Part shown: positions 1 through 11,527 of the stretch, piece after piece | Layout of the letters: each line of letters begins with the position of its first letter | How positions within the stretch are numbered: position 1 is the stretch's first letter | From: Piezodorus guildinii | Lineage: Eukaryota; Arthropoda; Insecta; Hemiptera; Pentatomidae | Length of the DNA: 64,000 nucleotides | NCBI GenBank assembly: GCA_023052935.1 | Contig: CM041293.1 | Span: forward strand, 169,281,341-169,345,340 | Direction of reading: 5' to 3' | Translations under genes and position numbers: made by a program | The notes under the pieces: model-generated | The model's database searches: none | What the model saw: only the letters and a program-made list of their open reading frames with translations | Told to the model about the DNA's origin: nothing

Positions 1-540
1 ATCACAAAACAGGACAAATAAAATTACAAATGGAGAGATATGAACATAAGACTATTTTAACGTCGGCATATAATTAAAATAACGCTTATTTTTAATTGTG
101 TGTTTTAATTTATGACCGCACCCCCAACCATCTTCCTCATCTAATTTCTCTACGGTCAACAAAACTCCATCATTAAGACTATTTCGATTCTTAACAATTA
201 AAATAACTTCATCTGGCCAGAGTTAATGAAGTAAATTTTAAGAAGCATTAGTGAGAGAGATATAGTTAAGGTGTGACTTTGAAGATGCTCAGCAAACAAT
301 TTGTAAAAAGTACCAAGAAATATTACTTATTAAAATGATTTATGTATTAAAATTAAATAAAACATGTCCACGTAAAATAAAAATACAAATGTAACATATC
401 TCTTAATAACTGATTCAATAAGATATGGACATTAGGATGATAAACAATAATCAACATTATAGCCTATTTAAGGTGTAAACAATCATTCACAAGGTTCGCT
501 TAACAAAATCTGTACATCACACAAAAAGGCATTTTCATTT
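1..540. other. Unassigned A/T-rich DNA
   Basis: No open frame, repeat or splice-bounded exon was recognised here. The stretch ends at the 3' tail side of the minus-strand LINE that follows. Confidence 0.4.
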
Positions 541-1379
541 TTTTTTTTTTTTCATTTTAAACATATTTATTGATATTTAAAACTGTATGCAAAATACATC
601 AAGTAAATGTAATGGACATAAGGTAAATTGACATGAAATACATGTAGAGACACCACCCATTGGCAGCACTCTAAATATATCGTAAGCTAGAAGGTCTCGG
701 GGCCATCTTCTTTTCAGACGCCTCGGAGTGTTATCAGGAATTGAGGAGGAAGACAGAATGGAAACCAGTGGATTAGAGTGGGAATGGAGTTTTTCATGGA
801 ATAAATGATACCTGGTTCGGGCTAAATCAATAACATATGGAACATTAAGATCTTTATGGATAAGTTTATTCGTGACAAAATATGGAGCATAGAGGATTTT
901 ACGAAGGATTTTGGATTGTAAGGATTAGATACGAGCGGAATTCGATGGTTTAGTAGACCCCCATAGCTCTACTCCGTATGTCCAGATAGGTCTTATGATG
1001 GTCATGTAGATGAGTCTTTTGTAGTTAAGAGGAAGCTTTGACCGTTTGTCTAGTAAGTGTTAAAGTAACCGAAAGCGGCGAGCAGTTTTTTGTCGTTTCA
1101 GCCTAGTTTGGGGATTCCATGTTAGACGTTTGTCAAGTAGAAGTCCTAGGTAGCGGATTTGTTCAACTGGAACAAGCGGGATATTATTAAAGGATACTGT
1201 ACGACAGGATGTCATAGGTTCACGACGAAGGGTAAAGGTTATTTGGTGGGATTTTTTGGAATTTATTTTAATTCGCCAATTCTAAAATCATACCTCAAGG
1301 TCTATGATGTGGGATTGGAGAGTTTGAGAAGCCGCTGTTGGATCGTTATTAACTGATAACACACAAGTGTCATCGGCAT
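541..1379 (-). mobile_element. 5'-truncated Jockey-like LINE, family B, 3' end
   Basis: Read on the minus strand, this is the last part of a non-LTR retrotransposon. It opens at the reverse transcriptase catalytic motif (Asn-Ala-Asp-Asp-Thr, in place of the usual Tyr/Phe-Ala-Asp-Asp, near 1360-1375). It runs through the C-terminal region to the family ending Arg-Arg-Leu-Lys-Arg-Arg-Trp-Pro-Arg-Asp-Leu-Leu (about 690-735) and ends in an AATAAA-containing 3' UTR with a poly(A) tail (poly-T at 540-552 on the plus strand). The 8-bp word ggcatttt flanks both ends, near 529 and 1380, and is a likely target site duplication. The frame is broken by several stops, so this is a dead-on-arrival copy. 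Related copies lie at about 41.3, 43.0, 46.0, 51.9 and 54.6 kb. Confidence 0.8.
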
Positions 1380-1925
1380 TGGCATTTTAAAAATTCAAAA
1401 TTATAAAATAACAATTAATACGTGTGATTCATTCAAAATTTAAAATGTATTATCGAAATAGGAACGTAGGTATGTGAGTAAAGAATTTTCAATCAGAGGG
1501 AAAACAACATCAAATAAGGAATAATCAAACCAAGTGGTCTAAAAAAGAAATAATTGGTAGCTGGACCATCTCAAAACAAAATTATATTTTCAGGAAAAAT
1601 TCACAATCACCTTTCATCTCCAAAATATTATTGTTAATTTTTAAATATTTGACATTTAAGAATCTTATTTAAGGTTAGAAGAAGGAACAAATAATATAGG
1701 TATATATATTTTTTTAAAGGGAACATAAAGTTCCAGTTATTTCTAGAAGTTCAGTTATTAATCCACAATGAACATATTAAATTATAGAGATGAAAGACCT
1801 CGCAAAGCAAAAAAACAAAAAAAAAAAATTACAAAAAGAAATGTTATTTTATTATCATCATCCTACAATATTACTATCAAGATCCTACAATATCTGATGT
1901 TACAAAGATATAAATACCTGTCAAA
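1380..1925. other. Unassigned A/T-rich DNA
   Basis: No gene or repeat recognised. Short homopolymer runs only. Confidence 0.4.
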
Positions 1926-1928
1926 TTT

Positions 1929-2480
1929 GTTATAATTATAATTTTATTCATATCATTAGATGATATAATAATTATAAGTATCTGTTCCTAATATTTAAAT
2001 CATTTATTATTAAACCGGGTCATTTAAATCTTATTAGAGATAAATATCTATAATTTAAACTACAATATTAATCATTTCTCGATTTTGAATTGTTAAAATC
2101 CTTATAAAAGATCTTCTACAAGTCACTATAGATTTTTTTAAATATATAGCTGTGTTTCGTGTGACATTTTAAACTATTTTGCAATACATTGATAACATAA
2201 ACCTTAAGCTGAAATTCAAAATAATTCGGTCTCAATATCAGAAACTCATTGTAAGAATATATTTTTAAATACTCAATGAAGTTAGAAAAAGAAAAATTTC
2301 TCTTGTATAATTTTATTTATAACATTAGATAATCTAATAATTTTAAGTATCTGCTCTAAACATTTAAATCATTTAGTATTAAACCGGGTCATTTAAATCT
2401 TATTAGAGATAAATATCTATAATTTCAACTACAATATTAATAATTTCTCGATTTTCAATAGTTTAAATACTTATAAAAAG
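1929..2480. repeat. Direct repeat of about 180 bp at the outer edge of the palindrome
   Basis: Two direct copies, at about 1929-2110 and 2304-2480, share the core aaaccgggtcatttaaatct followed by a run ending in tttctcgatttt. They are separated by about 190 bp. Only the inner copy and the spacer are matched in the right palindrome arm (about 19735-20118). The outer copy therefore marks the left breakpoint, or a later local duplication. Confidence 0.75.
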
Positions 2481-2515
2481 GTGGTTGTAAATTCTGATTA
2501 TTTTTAAACATATCC

Positions 2516-2690
2516 GCTCCTCCATAGAAGCCTCCCTCCCCCCACTCCTCATCTTCCCCCTCTCCTATCCCCTCTCTCGGCCCCTCCCTCTCCCCACTCC
2601 GGTGCCAGTTAAGCTCCACCCCTTTGTGGGAAAATAATCAGTTTTAGCCGATTTTTGACAAGTTAAGTACGGTCTGCATTTTCGAAACAG
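2516..2690 (+). promoter_or_regulatory. Putative promoter/5' UTR region of the left twin gene
   Basis: A pyrimidine-rich block (2516-2615, almost only C and T on the plus strand) stands out from the A/T-rich surroundings. It is kept in the other arm as a purine-rich block (about 19594-19700). Downstream, a likely 5' non-coding exon ends at gaaacag with a GTGAAT donor after 2690, also conserved in the other arm (exon end 19522). An acceptor (TAG at 2861-2863 or 2871-2873) lies just before the ATG at 2877. No TATA box was identified. The promoter call is inference from position and conservation. Confidence 0.4.
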
Positions 2691-2876
2691 GTGAATATTA
2701 CCTACATTTCTTTATTAAGTGCTATTTTAATTTTATGCTTTACATTAAAGAATTATTTTCGGAAAAAGTATTCTCTAGTTTTCTTGATCAATAACGTTTT
2801 CAATTTAAATTTAGTTATATTTCTGCAGTATTTTTTAACAATTTATTTTTATTTTTTTTATAGATAATTTTAGAAA

Positions 2877-4682
2877 ATGGATTCTATAACATACGAAACC
2901 CCCAAGTGCCCAAAGAAGTTATTTAAAAGGATTCAGAAGGTAATTATTATTGTCTAAAGATATATTTTTTAAATTATTTATTTTCATAAGTGTATTTTTC
3001 ACTGATTGAATTGTAATTATATTAAAGGTCAGAAGAAGACTTAATTTCGGACCCGATTCCCCCCAAAAAAGCAAACCCGTGGCCGTTGTGAAGCCTCGAA
3101 TAAAGGTGAGGGTTATTGTTATTTACGTTCTACTCTCTCTACTATAAATATGTTAATTTAATATAATTTTCATTAAAACATCTAAATGTACTCTTGTAGA
3201 CTCCTCCGCCAGCTCCGATTCCAGAAACGGAAAACCATCAGAATTATCAGGCAACGAACCAATATACATACCACAATGGAGCTTCATCACCACTGTACTT
3301 TGTAGAGACTGGACCTGTGGTAAGGAAATTAATTTTTTATTGCATTTTTTTAACCCTAGTATTAATTAAAAGGATTTAACTTAAAACTGTTTTTCTTTTT
3401 TGCTGTAAGTTAATAGCGAACTAGGAATGTTTTCAGTGTTTATGAGTTAATTTCACCTTTATATATAGTGTTCATATTTTTAGACTGTCATATACATAAT
3501 AAACATATAGTTAGTTTCTTTTGATATAATTTTCATATATACATAATTTAACTGTTGCAGACCCCTCCTCCACCTTATTACATAAGTTCTAACTATCAAA
3601 ATTATTATCAACCTCCTGCAACGAACTATCATACTGGTGCATACCAGAACGGAGCTTCATCGGCGTACTATTTACCGACTGGGCCTTTGGTAAGAAAATT
3701 TATTTTTAATAACATTATCATAACTAAAGTATTTAATTAAATGGTTTAAACTATAAACTTTACTTTTTTTTATAACTTTTAACTTTATCTTGCTGCCGTA
3801 GACAGTTATGAATATTTTTTTTTCAGAATAATTTTATTAAAACATCTAAAATTTATGTAACTCTTGTAGGCTCTTTCAAGCGGTCAGTTTCAAGCATCCG
3901 GCTACCAACAATTTTATCAACAAGCCGCAACGAACGATATGAACCAGAATGCAGCTTCAACTCCGGAGTATCGTGAACGCTACCAGCCTGTGGTAAGTGG
4001 ATTAGTTTCAAATCACGTTATTTAACAGTATTTTTTTTATATAATAAAATATTTACAAATTTCATTCGTGCTCCGTGTTATTACTTTTTTTTTAAGTTAT
4101 TACTTTTTTTTAAAGTGTAGTAAAAAATGTGATTTCAGTGATTTGCTAAATGTTCTATAGTTACCTAGTATTAAAAAGTTTCATAGTTGTGATTAATATT
4201 TAAACAAAACACAAAAAATTTCATCCATATTTATTTTATTCAAAACAACACGTCAGCGTTGTTCTTCTATTATTAAGAGTCTGTATTGCATTCGATTAAC
4301 ATAGCTGGATGCTGTGGGACGGTTAATAAACATATTATATTCATAGTAATTTCTATATTAAATTATATCATGTTTTAAATAAAGCTAACGTAGATTTGGA
4401 TGATCTTTTTAGTTGAATTTCTATAAGGATTGTATCAATTATGAAACTATGTTTGTTTTTTTATATTACAAAATACTAACATTTAATCTAATTATTGTAT
4501 ATTTACTATTATAGTACGAACCAGTCACTCCAGGGCCGTGGGACGATGAACGAACTCCGGAAAGATATTACCCCGGAAGGACCTTAGGTCTTTTGGAAAC
4601 CTTAGATATTCTGATTGAAGAAGCTAGGAGAAGGAGAATGCAATCCCAGCCTGCGAGCCGACCAGAGGATCACCCATCTTGA
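2877..4682 (+). CDS. Six-exon gene for a Tyr/Gln/Asn/Pro-rich modular protein, left palindrome copy
   Basis: Exons: 2877-2939, 3028-3105, 3200-3319, 3561-3689, 3870-3992 and 4515-4682. All junctions are phase 0 with GT/AG introns, and the joined frame of 226 aa ends at TGA 4680-4682. Exon 1 starts MDSITYETPK, followed by a basic stretch. Exon 2 is Arg/Lys-rich (VRRRLNFGPD, then SKPVAVVKPRIK). Exons 3-5 look like repeats of one module: a Pro-rich opening, then an Asn-Tyr-Gln run, Ala-Thr-Asn, Asn-Gly-Ala-Ser-Ser, a Tyr-rich patch and Thr-Gly-Pro-Leu/Val. Exon 6 is acidic and then strongly basic (EEARRRRMQSQ). I see no signal peptide, membrane segment or known domain, and the only cysteine is at residue 11. 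A possible polyadenylation signal ATTAAA is at 4827-4832. I do not recognise the family. The open frame in both arms supports a real gene; expression is unknown. Confidence 0.75.
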
Positions 4683-5050
4683 GTAATTTGTGTCATCTTG
4701 GAACTGGATATTGGATTTTTTAAATTAATACTCATTGAGTATGACTGCTGTCACGGTGTGATATATTTTTTTGAATATGTTTTTCATTTTTAATGTTTGT
4801 TTTAGTTTATTTCTTACTGTTCAATAATTAAAGTAAACACTTTTTTTTTGGATTATCTGAAATTTGTTGTAACAAATAACTTAATTAATAAATGTTCTCT
4901 TCATAAATCTGTTTTATCATTTTTTTATACCTTTGGACTAAATAAATGTAGAGATAAAGCTATTGATTTAGTTCTAAAAACAAACAAAAAAAATTTTAAA
5001 TATGTTTTTTATGCATATTTCTTTTTTATGGTTTCCTCTATCACTTACGA
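4683..5050 (+). other. 3' flank of the left twin gene
   Basis: A/T-rich 3' UTR and flank, matched in inverted form at about 16960-17280 of the other arm, which in addition has about 350 bp not found here. It ends with the target word tatcacttacga (5039-5050), duplicated at 6055-6066. Confidence 0.6.
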
Positions 5051-6054
5051 TATATACAGCTGATATTCTTGTTTGCCCTAATACCTTCCTTGCAACTTAC
5101 GCTGATGACACAGCTATCCTATCCTCTCACTTAGATCCCGAAATTGCATCCATAGGCCTCCAAACGCACCTTTCTCAAATTAAAGACAACAGGAGAATCA
5201 AAGTCAATCAATCCAAATGCAAACATATCAACTTTACCCTTCGAAGACAATCCTGCCCTCCAGTTCTCTCTAACTCCATTCGGCTCCCTATCTCTGACAC
5301 AATCCTGTATCTTGGCATCCTTCTGGAAAAAAGACTAACTTGGCACCCGCATACTAGACTTAAACGACCAGAACTTAATCGACGATTTGGCTAATTATAT
5401 AGACTACTGAACAAAAATTCTAAACTATCTATCGAAAACAAACTGCTTATATACAAGACAGTACTGAAACCTATCTGGACCTACGGACTTGAACTATGGG
5501 GATCAGCCAAATTTTCTAACATCAAACGCATTCAATCCAAAGTCCTCCGAACAATAGTTAATGCTTCTTATTATATATCAAACCATACCTTTCACTGCGA
5601 CCTTAATATTCCATTTATTTTAGACCTTATACCATCAAAATTCTCAAAATCCATCAGAACATTATCCATCACCCTAATCCCTAGCTCAATCCTTATCCAG
5701 CTCCACACATCCTTACCATCTCCCTAGAAGGTTGAAACGGCAGTGGCCTCGAGATCTCTTGTAACATATATATTGGAGTTCTGACATTGTCTAGATTCTC
5801 TACTCACGTGCTGTATGCTTGAGAATTGTAGGTATAGAGGTACGAGTGACTTTTGTGTATATTTTTATTGATTTTATGTTTTATATAGTATGTCAATATA
5901 CATAATACAATTATACAATTATACAATTTTATTATACAGATTTATTGTTTTGTATATATCGTGTGAATGTAGTATGAATGTTGTACTTTTTCACTATTAA
6001 AAATGTTGTAAACTGGACTCACTGTAATATTACTCTATAAAAAATTATTTCCAT
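5051..6054 (+). mobile_element. 5'-truncated Jockey-like LINE, family A
   Basis: The copy starts inside the reverse transcriptase domain, shortly before the Tyr-Ala-Asp-Asp-Thr catalytic motif (near 5098-5115). It continues through the thumb and C-terminal region to the ending Trp-Pro-Arg-Asp-Leu-Leu near 5740-5765, then a 3' UTR. An in-frame TAA at 5392-5394 and small deletions break the frame. It is flanked by the 12-bp target duplication tatcacttacga (5039-5050 and 6055-6066). The opposite arm (about 16960-17000) keeps the unoccupied site, so the insertion is younger than the palindrome. Confidence 0.9.
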
Positions 6055-6546
6055 TATCACTTACGAGGTTAGTATGATATAATTCAGCTTTCGTTGTACA
6101 GAAAGATTTTTAATCATAAGAAAATTAACACCTTCTTTTTTCCAATCGATTTTAGATTTTTATTGAAGAGGATATAGGAATTTATATTGATGAATTTTTT
6201 TCTCGCGTGATTAGGTCGTTTTATATACGTATTATTATTTTTTCACTGCCTTTTTTATTTTCAAACATTCAATGTTCTTCTCTTTCTTTATACATTTTAA
6301 AATTGTTTCGTTATCTCGAACCCTATCTCTTATCTTTGTGTTATAGATATTCCTCCAATTGAGTTGATTTTGTTGATAAGATTTTATCAGTACTACGATA
6401 AGATCCATGTTGAACTCTGATTTATTTTATGAAACCTGTACAATAAAGGCATAAATTACACTTCTACTGAAGTTTTTAGCACCAGGAGTAATATTCCTCT
6501 CAACTAGCTAGAGATTCATATTCTGGGCGCTCCAACGATTCATACT

Positions 6547-7611
6547 TAGGGATTGCAATCCGGAAAACCGGATCCGGTGACCGGATCCGATTATAGCAAT
6601 TTTTGGCCAAAAATAGTGCAGTTTAATAAAAAAAAAGTACTTTAAATGCGTTACATTTGGTGTACATGTATGGTAGTGTCGTTCAACGCCAAATTACATC
6701 ACGTCATCAGTTCAGTCCGTCTGGTGCTTTCACCTAAATGTAAGTTAACAGACATTATTATCTTGGATATACGCGAGCTTTAGCATCTTATAAGTTGGCT
6801 GTAGAGGAACTTCTGAAACAACTCTAACTTTTTTTTAGAGACATTGTTCACTCAAGTGCTGACTCATTCAAGTGTACTGAATTATATGATAAACTGCTTA
6901 CAAATCTATTGAAATCTAGGAAGACTGAGCTACGTTACTGCTCACGTCTTTCTATACTTCACTTTCTCAGATAGCTCAATTAATTTATTAAGTTACTTTA
7001 TAAAATCCTATATAATTATCCTTGCGTAATTAACTCAGATGGGAATTGTGAGAACAATAATTTTAAATTATTTGAGAATGCTAACAATTACAAAAAAACT
7101 CTTACATTAATGATGGGCACAATCATATTTTGATGAATATGTCTGATGAGTGGCATAATTATCACAATAATGAGTTTGTAATATGAGTATAAATCTTTAA
7201 ATTATTCTACTGACAATATTTGTTTTTTAAATAGTACGTAAGTACTAATAACTTTAGTATATATTATCAAAAATCAATTTTGATTTTGGAAAAAGGGTGG
7301 TAGAAAACAAATAGTCCTTATTTTCAGCAAATTGTTATCAATAGCAGACTGTTTTAATAGCCATTAAAATTTTACTAGTTACCAATCTACTAAACTTTAA
7401 TTTTTTTGCTCCATATCTAATCTTAACATAACTTTATTTTATAAAGTTCCTATTATGTAAAATTATATTCGAATAACATACTAACTGTTCATCTTGGACC
7501 GAAAAGTGAAAATCAACACTGATTTAGTCATACCATCCGGATCCGTCCGGATTGATGAAATTTGGGACCGAATCCGGCCGGATTGGAAATGACACCGGAT
7601 TGCAATCCCTA
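6547..7611. mobile_element. Non-autonomous hAT-like element (1065 bp) with 8-bp target duplication
   Basis: The terminal inverted repeats begin tagggattgcaatccgg and end with the complement. The 8-bp duplication ttcatact lies at 6539-6546 and 7612-7619. Near both ends the sequence is rich in the palindromic word ccggatccgg. There is no open frame of note inside, so it would depend on a transposase supplied elsewhere. The matching position in the right arm (about 16311-16325) reads straight through with a single ttcatact, which directly shows the empty site. TSD length and TIR start are typical of the hAT superfamily; that placement is inference. Confidence 0.85.
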
Positions 7612-7638
7612 TTCATACTTAAGTATAATTTAGATATT

Positions 7639-7849
7639 ATTGAGGATGTATAGTCGACTGTAGAAACTATTATAGGTGGAATAATCAGGAGTCAGTCATT
7701 TTTTGAATTTTTTTATTTTGTCCAACGTTTCGGCTCAAGCTTGTGAGTCCCTCATCAGGGCATTACTGAGCCATGTTTAACCATAAACTTCAATAAAGAG
7801 TTTATCTAAAAAAAAAAAAATGACTGACTCCTGATTATTCCACCTATTC
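7639..7849 (-). mobile_element. Hairpin element family H2, copy 1
   Basis: A short element whose two ends are mutually inverted: the words around cagtcatttttt near its start reappear inverted near its end. A 13-bp direct duplication taatttagatatt flanks it (7626-7638 and 7850-7862). On the minus strand (about 7760 down to 7726) it carries ctgatga, a stem-loop and gaaac. The right arm lacks it, so it is younger than the palindrome. No protein coding potential. Confidence 0.75.
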
Positions 7850-7912
7850 TAATTTAGATATTTGTAACCTAATTGATAACACAACTTATGTTACTATATC
7901 CTGACTTTCATA

Positions 7913-9580
7913 TCTATCTATATATAAAAAAATCTCGTGTCACAATGTTTGTTGGCGATAAACTCTAAAATTACTGAACCGACTTATCTGTTATTTTTTC
8001 CAACTTAAATGATAGGATAGTTTTTATTACTATTCTAAATGGTTGAAAAATATATTTTTCTAAAACGTAAAACAAAATTTGTTTAACTGTGGCAACACTA
8101 CAGGTTCCCAGTAAGTAACCTTCCTATATATTCACATATGTGATTATTTATTCAAATATAAGTGTGTGTTCATTGTTTCTGTACGTTCAAATTTATAAAA
8201 TATACATTCACATTATTGTTTCAAGTTATAAATAATAAAATAGATATTAGTTGGCGACGAGGATGAGATAAAATATACATTTACTCCATAGGTTCCAGCT
8301 TTAATAAAATTCATATTACTATACGTTTCCAGAAAAATTATAAGTACTGATTTGAATGACAATCAAATTCCTTCCTAGCCATCTGGAAGCAAAATAATCT
8401 TAATTAAATTAGTTAGCAAGATACTATTTCAATTCATAAAAAATATATTTAAGAATATTGAGCAACGTATCCATGTTTTCTGTGTTGGTTTCCGTAGATA
8501 CATGTTCAATTATTATTAGTTTTTTAAAAATAATTCGAAGTGTTAATCTTTCGTTAACAAACTAAACAACCATAAAAGGGCTTTTTTCTGAATCCTAAAA
8601 AAAACATTTTTTTCTGGAGAAAGGCTACAATTGAAGAAAATACGCATCTAAGTTGCAAAGGAGTTATAAAATACAACGGTTATGTCCAAAAGATAAAACG
8701 ATGTTATTGAATAATTTGGATATGGCTACTTGGTACTGGTATGTAATTCTAACATTGAGTAAATAAAATTTATATCTGACATGAAATAATAGTCTTTTAT
8801 TTATCATAAACAGAGTAGCTCATTGCAATTCACCTGTATTTCTTTTATATAACCTCATTCAACATAGTCATTATCAACATCTTTCGTAATTTGTAGCAAT
8901 TTTAATTTAGATTGTTTTATTTATCAAATTGAACTCACCATAGTTTTTGTACTATTTTTTCAATGTGTTTCGATATTAGAAACAAGATATTTGTAGTTAT
9001 ATTAGATTAATTATAGTAATAGGTTAAGTTGTTTTTCAATCACCTTCCTTATCAACCATAATTCTATCTTTAGTCTATTAAGTTGCGGTTTTATTCTGTT
9101 AAATATACAATAGCGATCCAGCAGAAGTAGGAATACCCAAAATTGCTCAATATATTTTAGCTGTAACGTAATCGTGTGGTCTATAGTCAGTCATGTTTGC
9201 ACCATAAATGTGATTGATATACATACATTGATCCAACGATTGGGAATATTTTCACATGAAAACAACTTTGATAAATATAATTGTAAAAATATAATGTTTA
9301 TGTTTCTTGAAAATGTATACGTCTTATAATAATGGAGTAGTTGTTGACCGTCTTGACTATATGGTAAGGAAGTTGGTTGAGGGTGCAGCCACCAAGAAAA
9401 CACACCAGTAAGAAAAAAAAATGAAGGAAGTGTTTTTTATTGGTAGGTTATTTGTTACCACATCCCCACACGACTGCTCCATCATATGCGTTTTATAGTT
9501 ACCACTTATAAACGGATTTATGCAAATTTAAATAAAGACAAAATGAAATATTCGCGAGCAAAGCCGCGGTTACAGTTAGT
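7913..9580 (+). mobile_element. Helitron-like non-autonomous element
   Basis: The left end begins with a TC-initial tctatctatatataaaaa run followed by a segment ending tactgaaccgac. The right end has gcgagcaaagccgcgg, a short palindrome, then acagttagt, close to the CTAG/T terminus expected of Helitrons but with one change. It sits inside an A/T run with no target duplication. The other arm has only an (AT)n microsatellite at that point (about 16190-16243). No Rep/helicase frame is visible. The exact start is uncertain by a few bases. Confidence 0.6.
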
Positions 9581-9725
9581 TATATATATATCATTATATC
9601 ACTATTCCACTAATCTATTTGGCTGAACATAATTAATTTAATTCCTTCTTCAATGAAAGAATCTATCAAATCTCTCCATCTAAGGCTACCACAACAAAAT
9701 AAAAAATACATTTATTGTACACTAA

Positions 9726-9951
9726 AGCTTGTGAGCTATCATCAGGGTATTACTAAGCCATGTTCAAGCATAAACTGTTTATGCTTATTGTTTATGGTTT
9801 ATGCTTGGACATGGCTCAGTAATGCCCTGATGATGGCTTACAAACTTAAGCCGAAACGTCGGCAAAATAAAATATAAAAAAAAAAAAAAGACTGACGCCT
9901 GATTATTTCCACATATAATAGTTTCTACAGTCGACTATACATCGTCAATAT
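9726..9951 (+). mobile_element. Hairpin element family H2, copy 2
   Basis: An inverted pair around the words aagcttgtgagc and gctcagtaatgccctga, ending in the same terminal block (gtcgactatacatcgtcaat) that begins copy 1 in inverted form. The hammerhead-like words ctgatga (9827-9833) and gaaac (9853-9857) bracket a complementary stem. No target duplication could be placed confidently; the start is approximate. Absent from the right arm. Confidence 0.65.
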
Positions 9952-10435
9952 ACTTTTACTTCATAGCTTTTAATTCGTTATGATTAACAAGTCACAAAAT
10001 AAAATATAATCAGTCAATTAATGTACATAAATACATTGTTTTTAATGTTCTGGCGTGTCTCGTCTCTGCCGTGTAAGTATTGAAAAGTTTTGTTGTATTG
10101 CGAATATAATTATTCGAGAAATTTATAATACATCATAATGCATCTGTCGTATTTAAGTTAAATATTAAATTTTCTGGTCAAATAAGACTAATTCGGGAAT
10201 ATGTGAGAATCGCAGCTTATAAAAATATATATAATGATATAACTAAAATATCCGAAAAATAATTAATAAATTATAAAACCTTTAGTATAAAAGATATCCT
10301 GAATATGTCTCAAACATTCCATAGTTTTTAGAACTGGCTTTATTGCCAAAACGAGAGATTGAAACAAACTTCATCTTACAATTAATGCAAATTTAGTTAA
10401 TCATTAAATACCTTCAAAGTTTATAATTTTATTTA

Positions 10436-11527
10436 TTTATTTATTTATTTATTCATAGAAGTTTATTTGGCATCACAATTGTATTTGCTATCTGCTTTTT
10501 TTTTTTTTTGCAATAAGCAAATATGCTAACAACAGATGTAACAAACTACATAGATAAAAAAAAAACTAATAACTTTCAATATTTCAGGTCTCTTGGCCAG
10601 CGCCTCGATAGTCTTCTGGGCGGATTATATGGGTTTGTGGCAGTTGGATAGGTTTTGAGTCAGCGGGTTTGAATTTAGAGTCAGTCTGTCATGAAATTTA
10701 TTGTAGCGATCAGTGGCAGTTGCAATGACGAATGGAATGTCTAGGTCAGTATGTAGTGTCTCGTTAGATACGTAAAAAGGGGCATTTATAATTTTCCTAA
10801 GTAATTTTGATTGAAATGATTGAATAATTTTGATGTTTGACTTTTTTGCTGTTCCCCATAACTCAATGCCATAAGTCCAAATGGGTTTTATTAGTACTTT
10901 ATAAATAGTTAATTTGTTCGTCAATGATAATTTTGAACGTTTGTCTAGTAGCCTTGAAAGAAGTCCATATCGTTGATTTAGTTCTTTTCTTTTTCGTTTG
11001 AGGTGGTATGCCCATGTTAGTCGTTTGTCAAGGTAAAGTCCTAAGTAACGTACTGTGTCAGAAACTGGTATAGGAATAGTATCGTAAAAGACCTGGGGGC
11101 AGGAGTTATGTTTTAAAGAAAATGTGACGAACAGGCTCTTTGATTGATTCATTTTTATTTTCCATGTTTTTGCCCAGCAAGCTATGTCGTCCAGATGTTC
11201 TTGGAGTGCCTCAGAAGCCTTAGAGGCATCTTTGTTGGATGTCAGGATAGCTGAATCGTCAGCAAAGGTTGCTATAAGTGTTTCTGGATGCTGTGGGATG
11301 TCAGAGCAATATATATTAAAAAGTGTTGGACCTAAAACACTGCCTTGAGGTACACCTGCTTTTATTTGTTTAATATTAGAGAACTCAGAACCTACTCTTA
11401 CGCGGAAAAACCTATCTTTTAAGTACGAATGTAAAATTAAATAATATGTTGGACTAAGAAATGTTTTTAACTTAGCGAGCAAACCATCGTGCCATATTCT
11501 GTCAAAGGCCTGACTCATATCCAAAAA
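10436..11527 (-). mobile_element. 5'-truncated Jockey-like LINE, family C, long open RT/C-terminal frame
   Basis: On the minus strand an open frame of about 299 codons (11524 to 10625) begins inside the RT domain at the Leu-Asp-Met-Ser-Gln-Ala-Phe-Asp-Arg motif. It includes GVPQGSVLGP, the catalytic Phe-Ala-Asp-Asp-Ser and the conserved Tyr-Leu-Gly-Leu-Tyr-Leu-Asp-Lys-Arg-Leu-Thr-Trp segment. The usual ending Arg-Arg-Leu-Ser-Arg-Arg-Trp-Pro-Arg-Asp-Leu lies in another frame just downstream (about 10575-10625), so there is a frameshift near the end. The tail is an (aaat)n run (10436-10457 on the plus strand). The endonuclease and ORF1 are missing. The right arm lacks this insertion; flanking sequence resembling tttataatt on both sides may be the target duplication. 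Confidence 0.85.
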
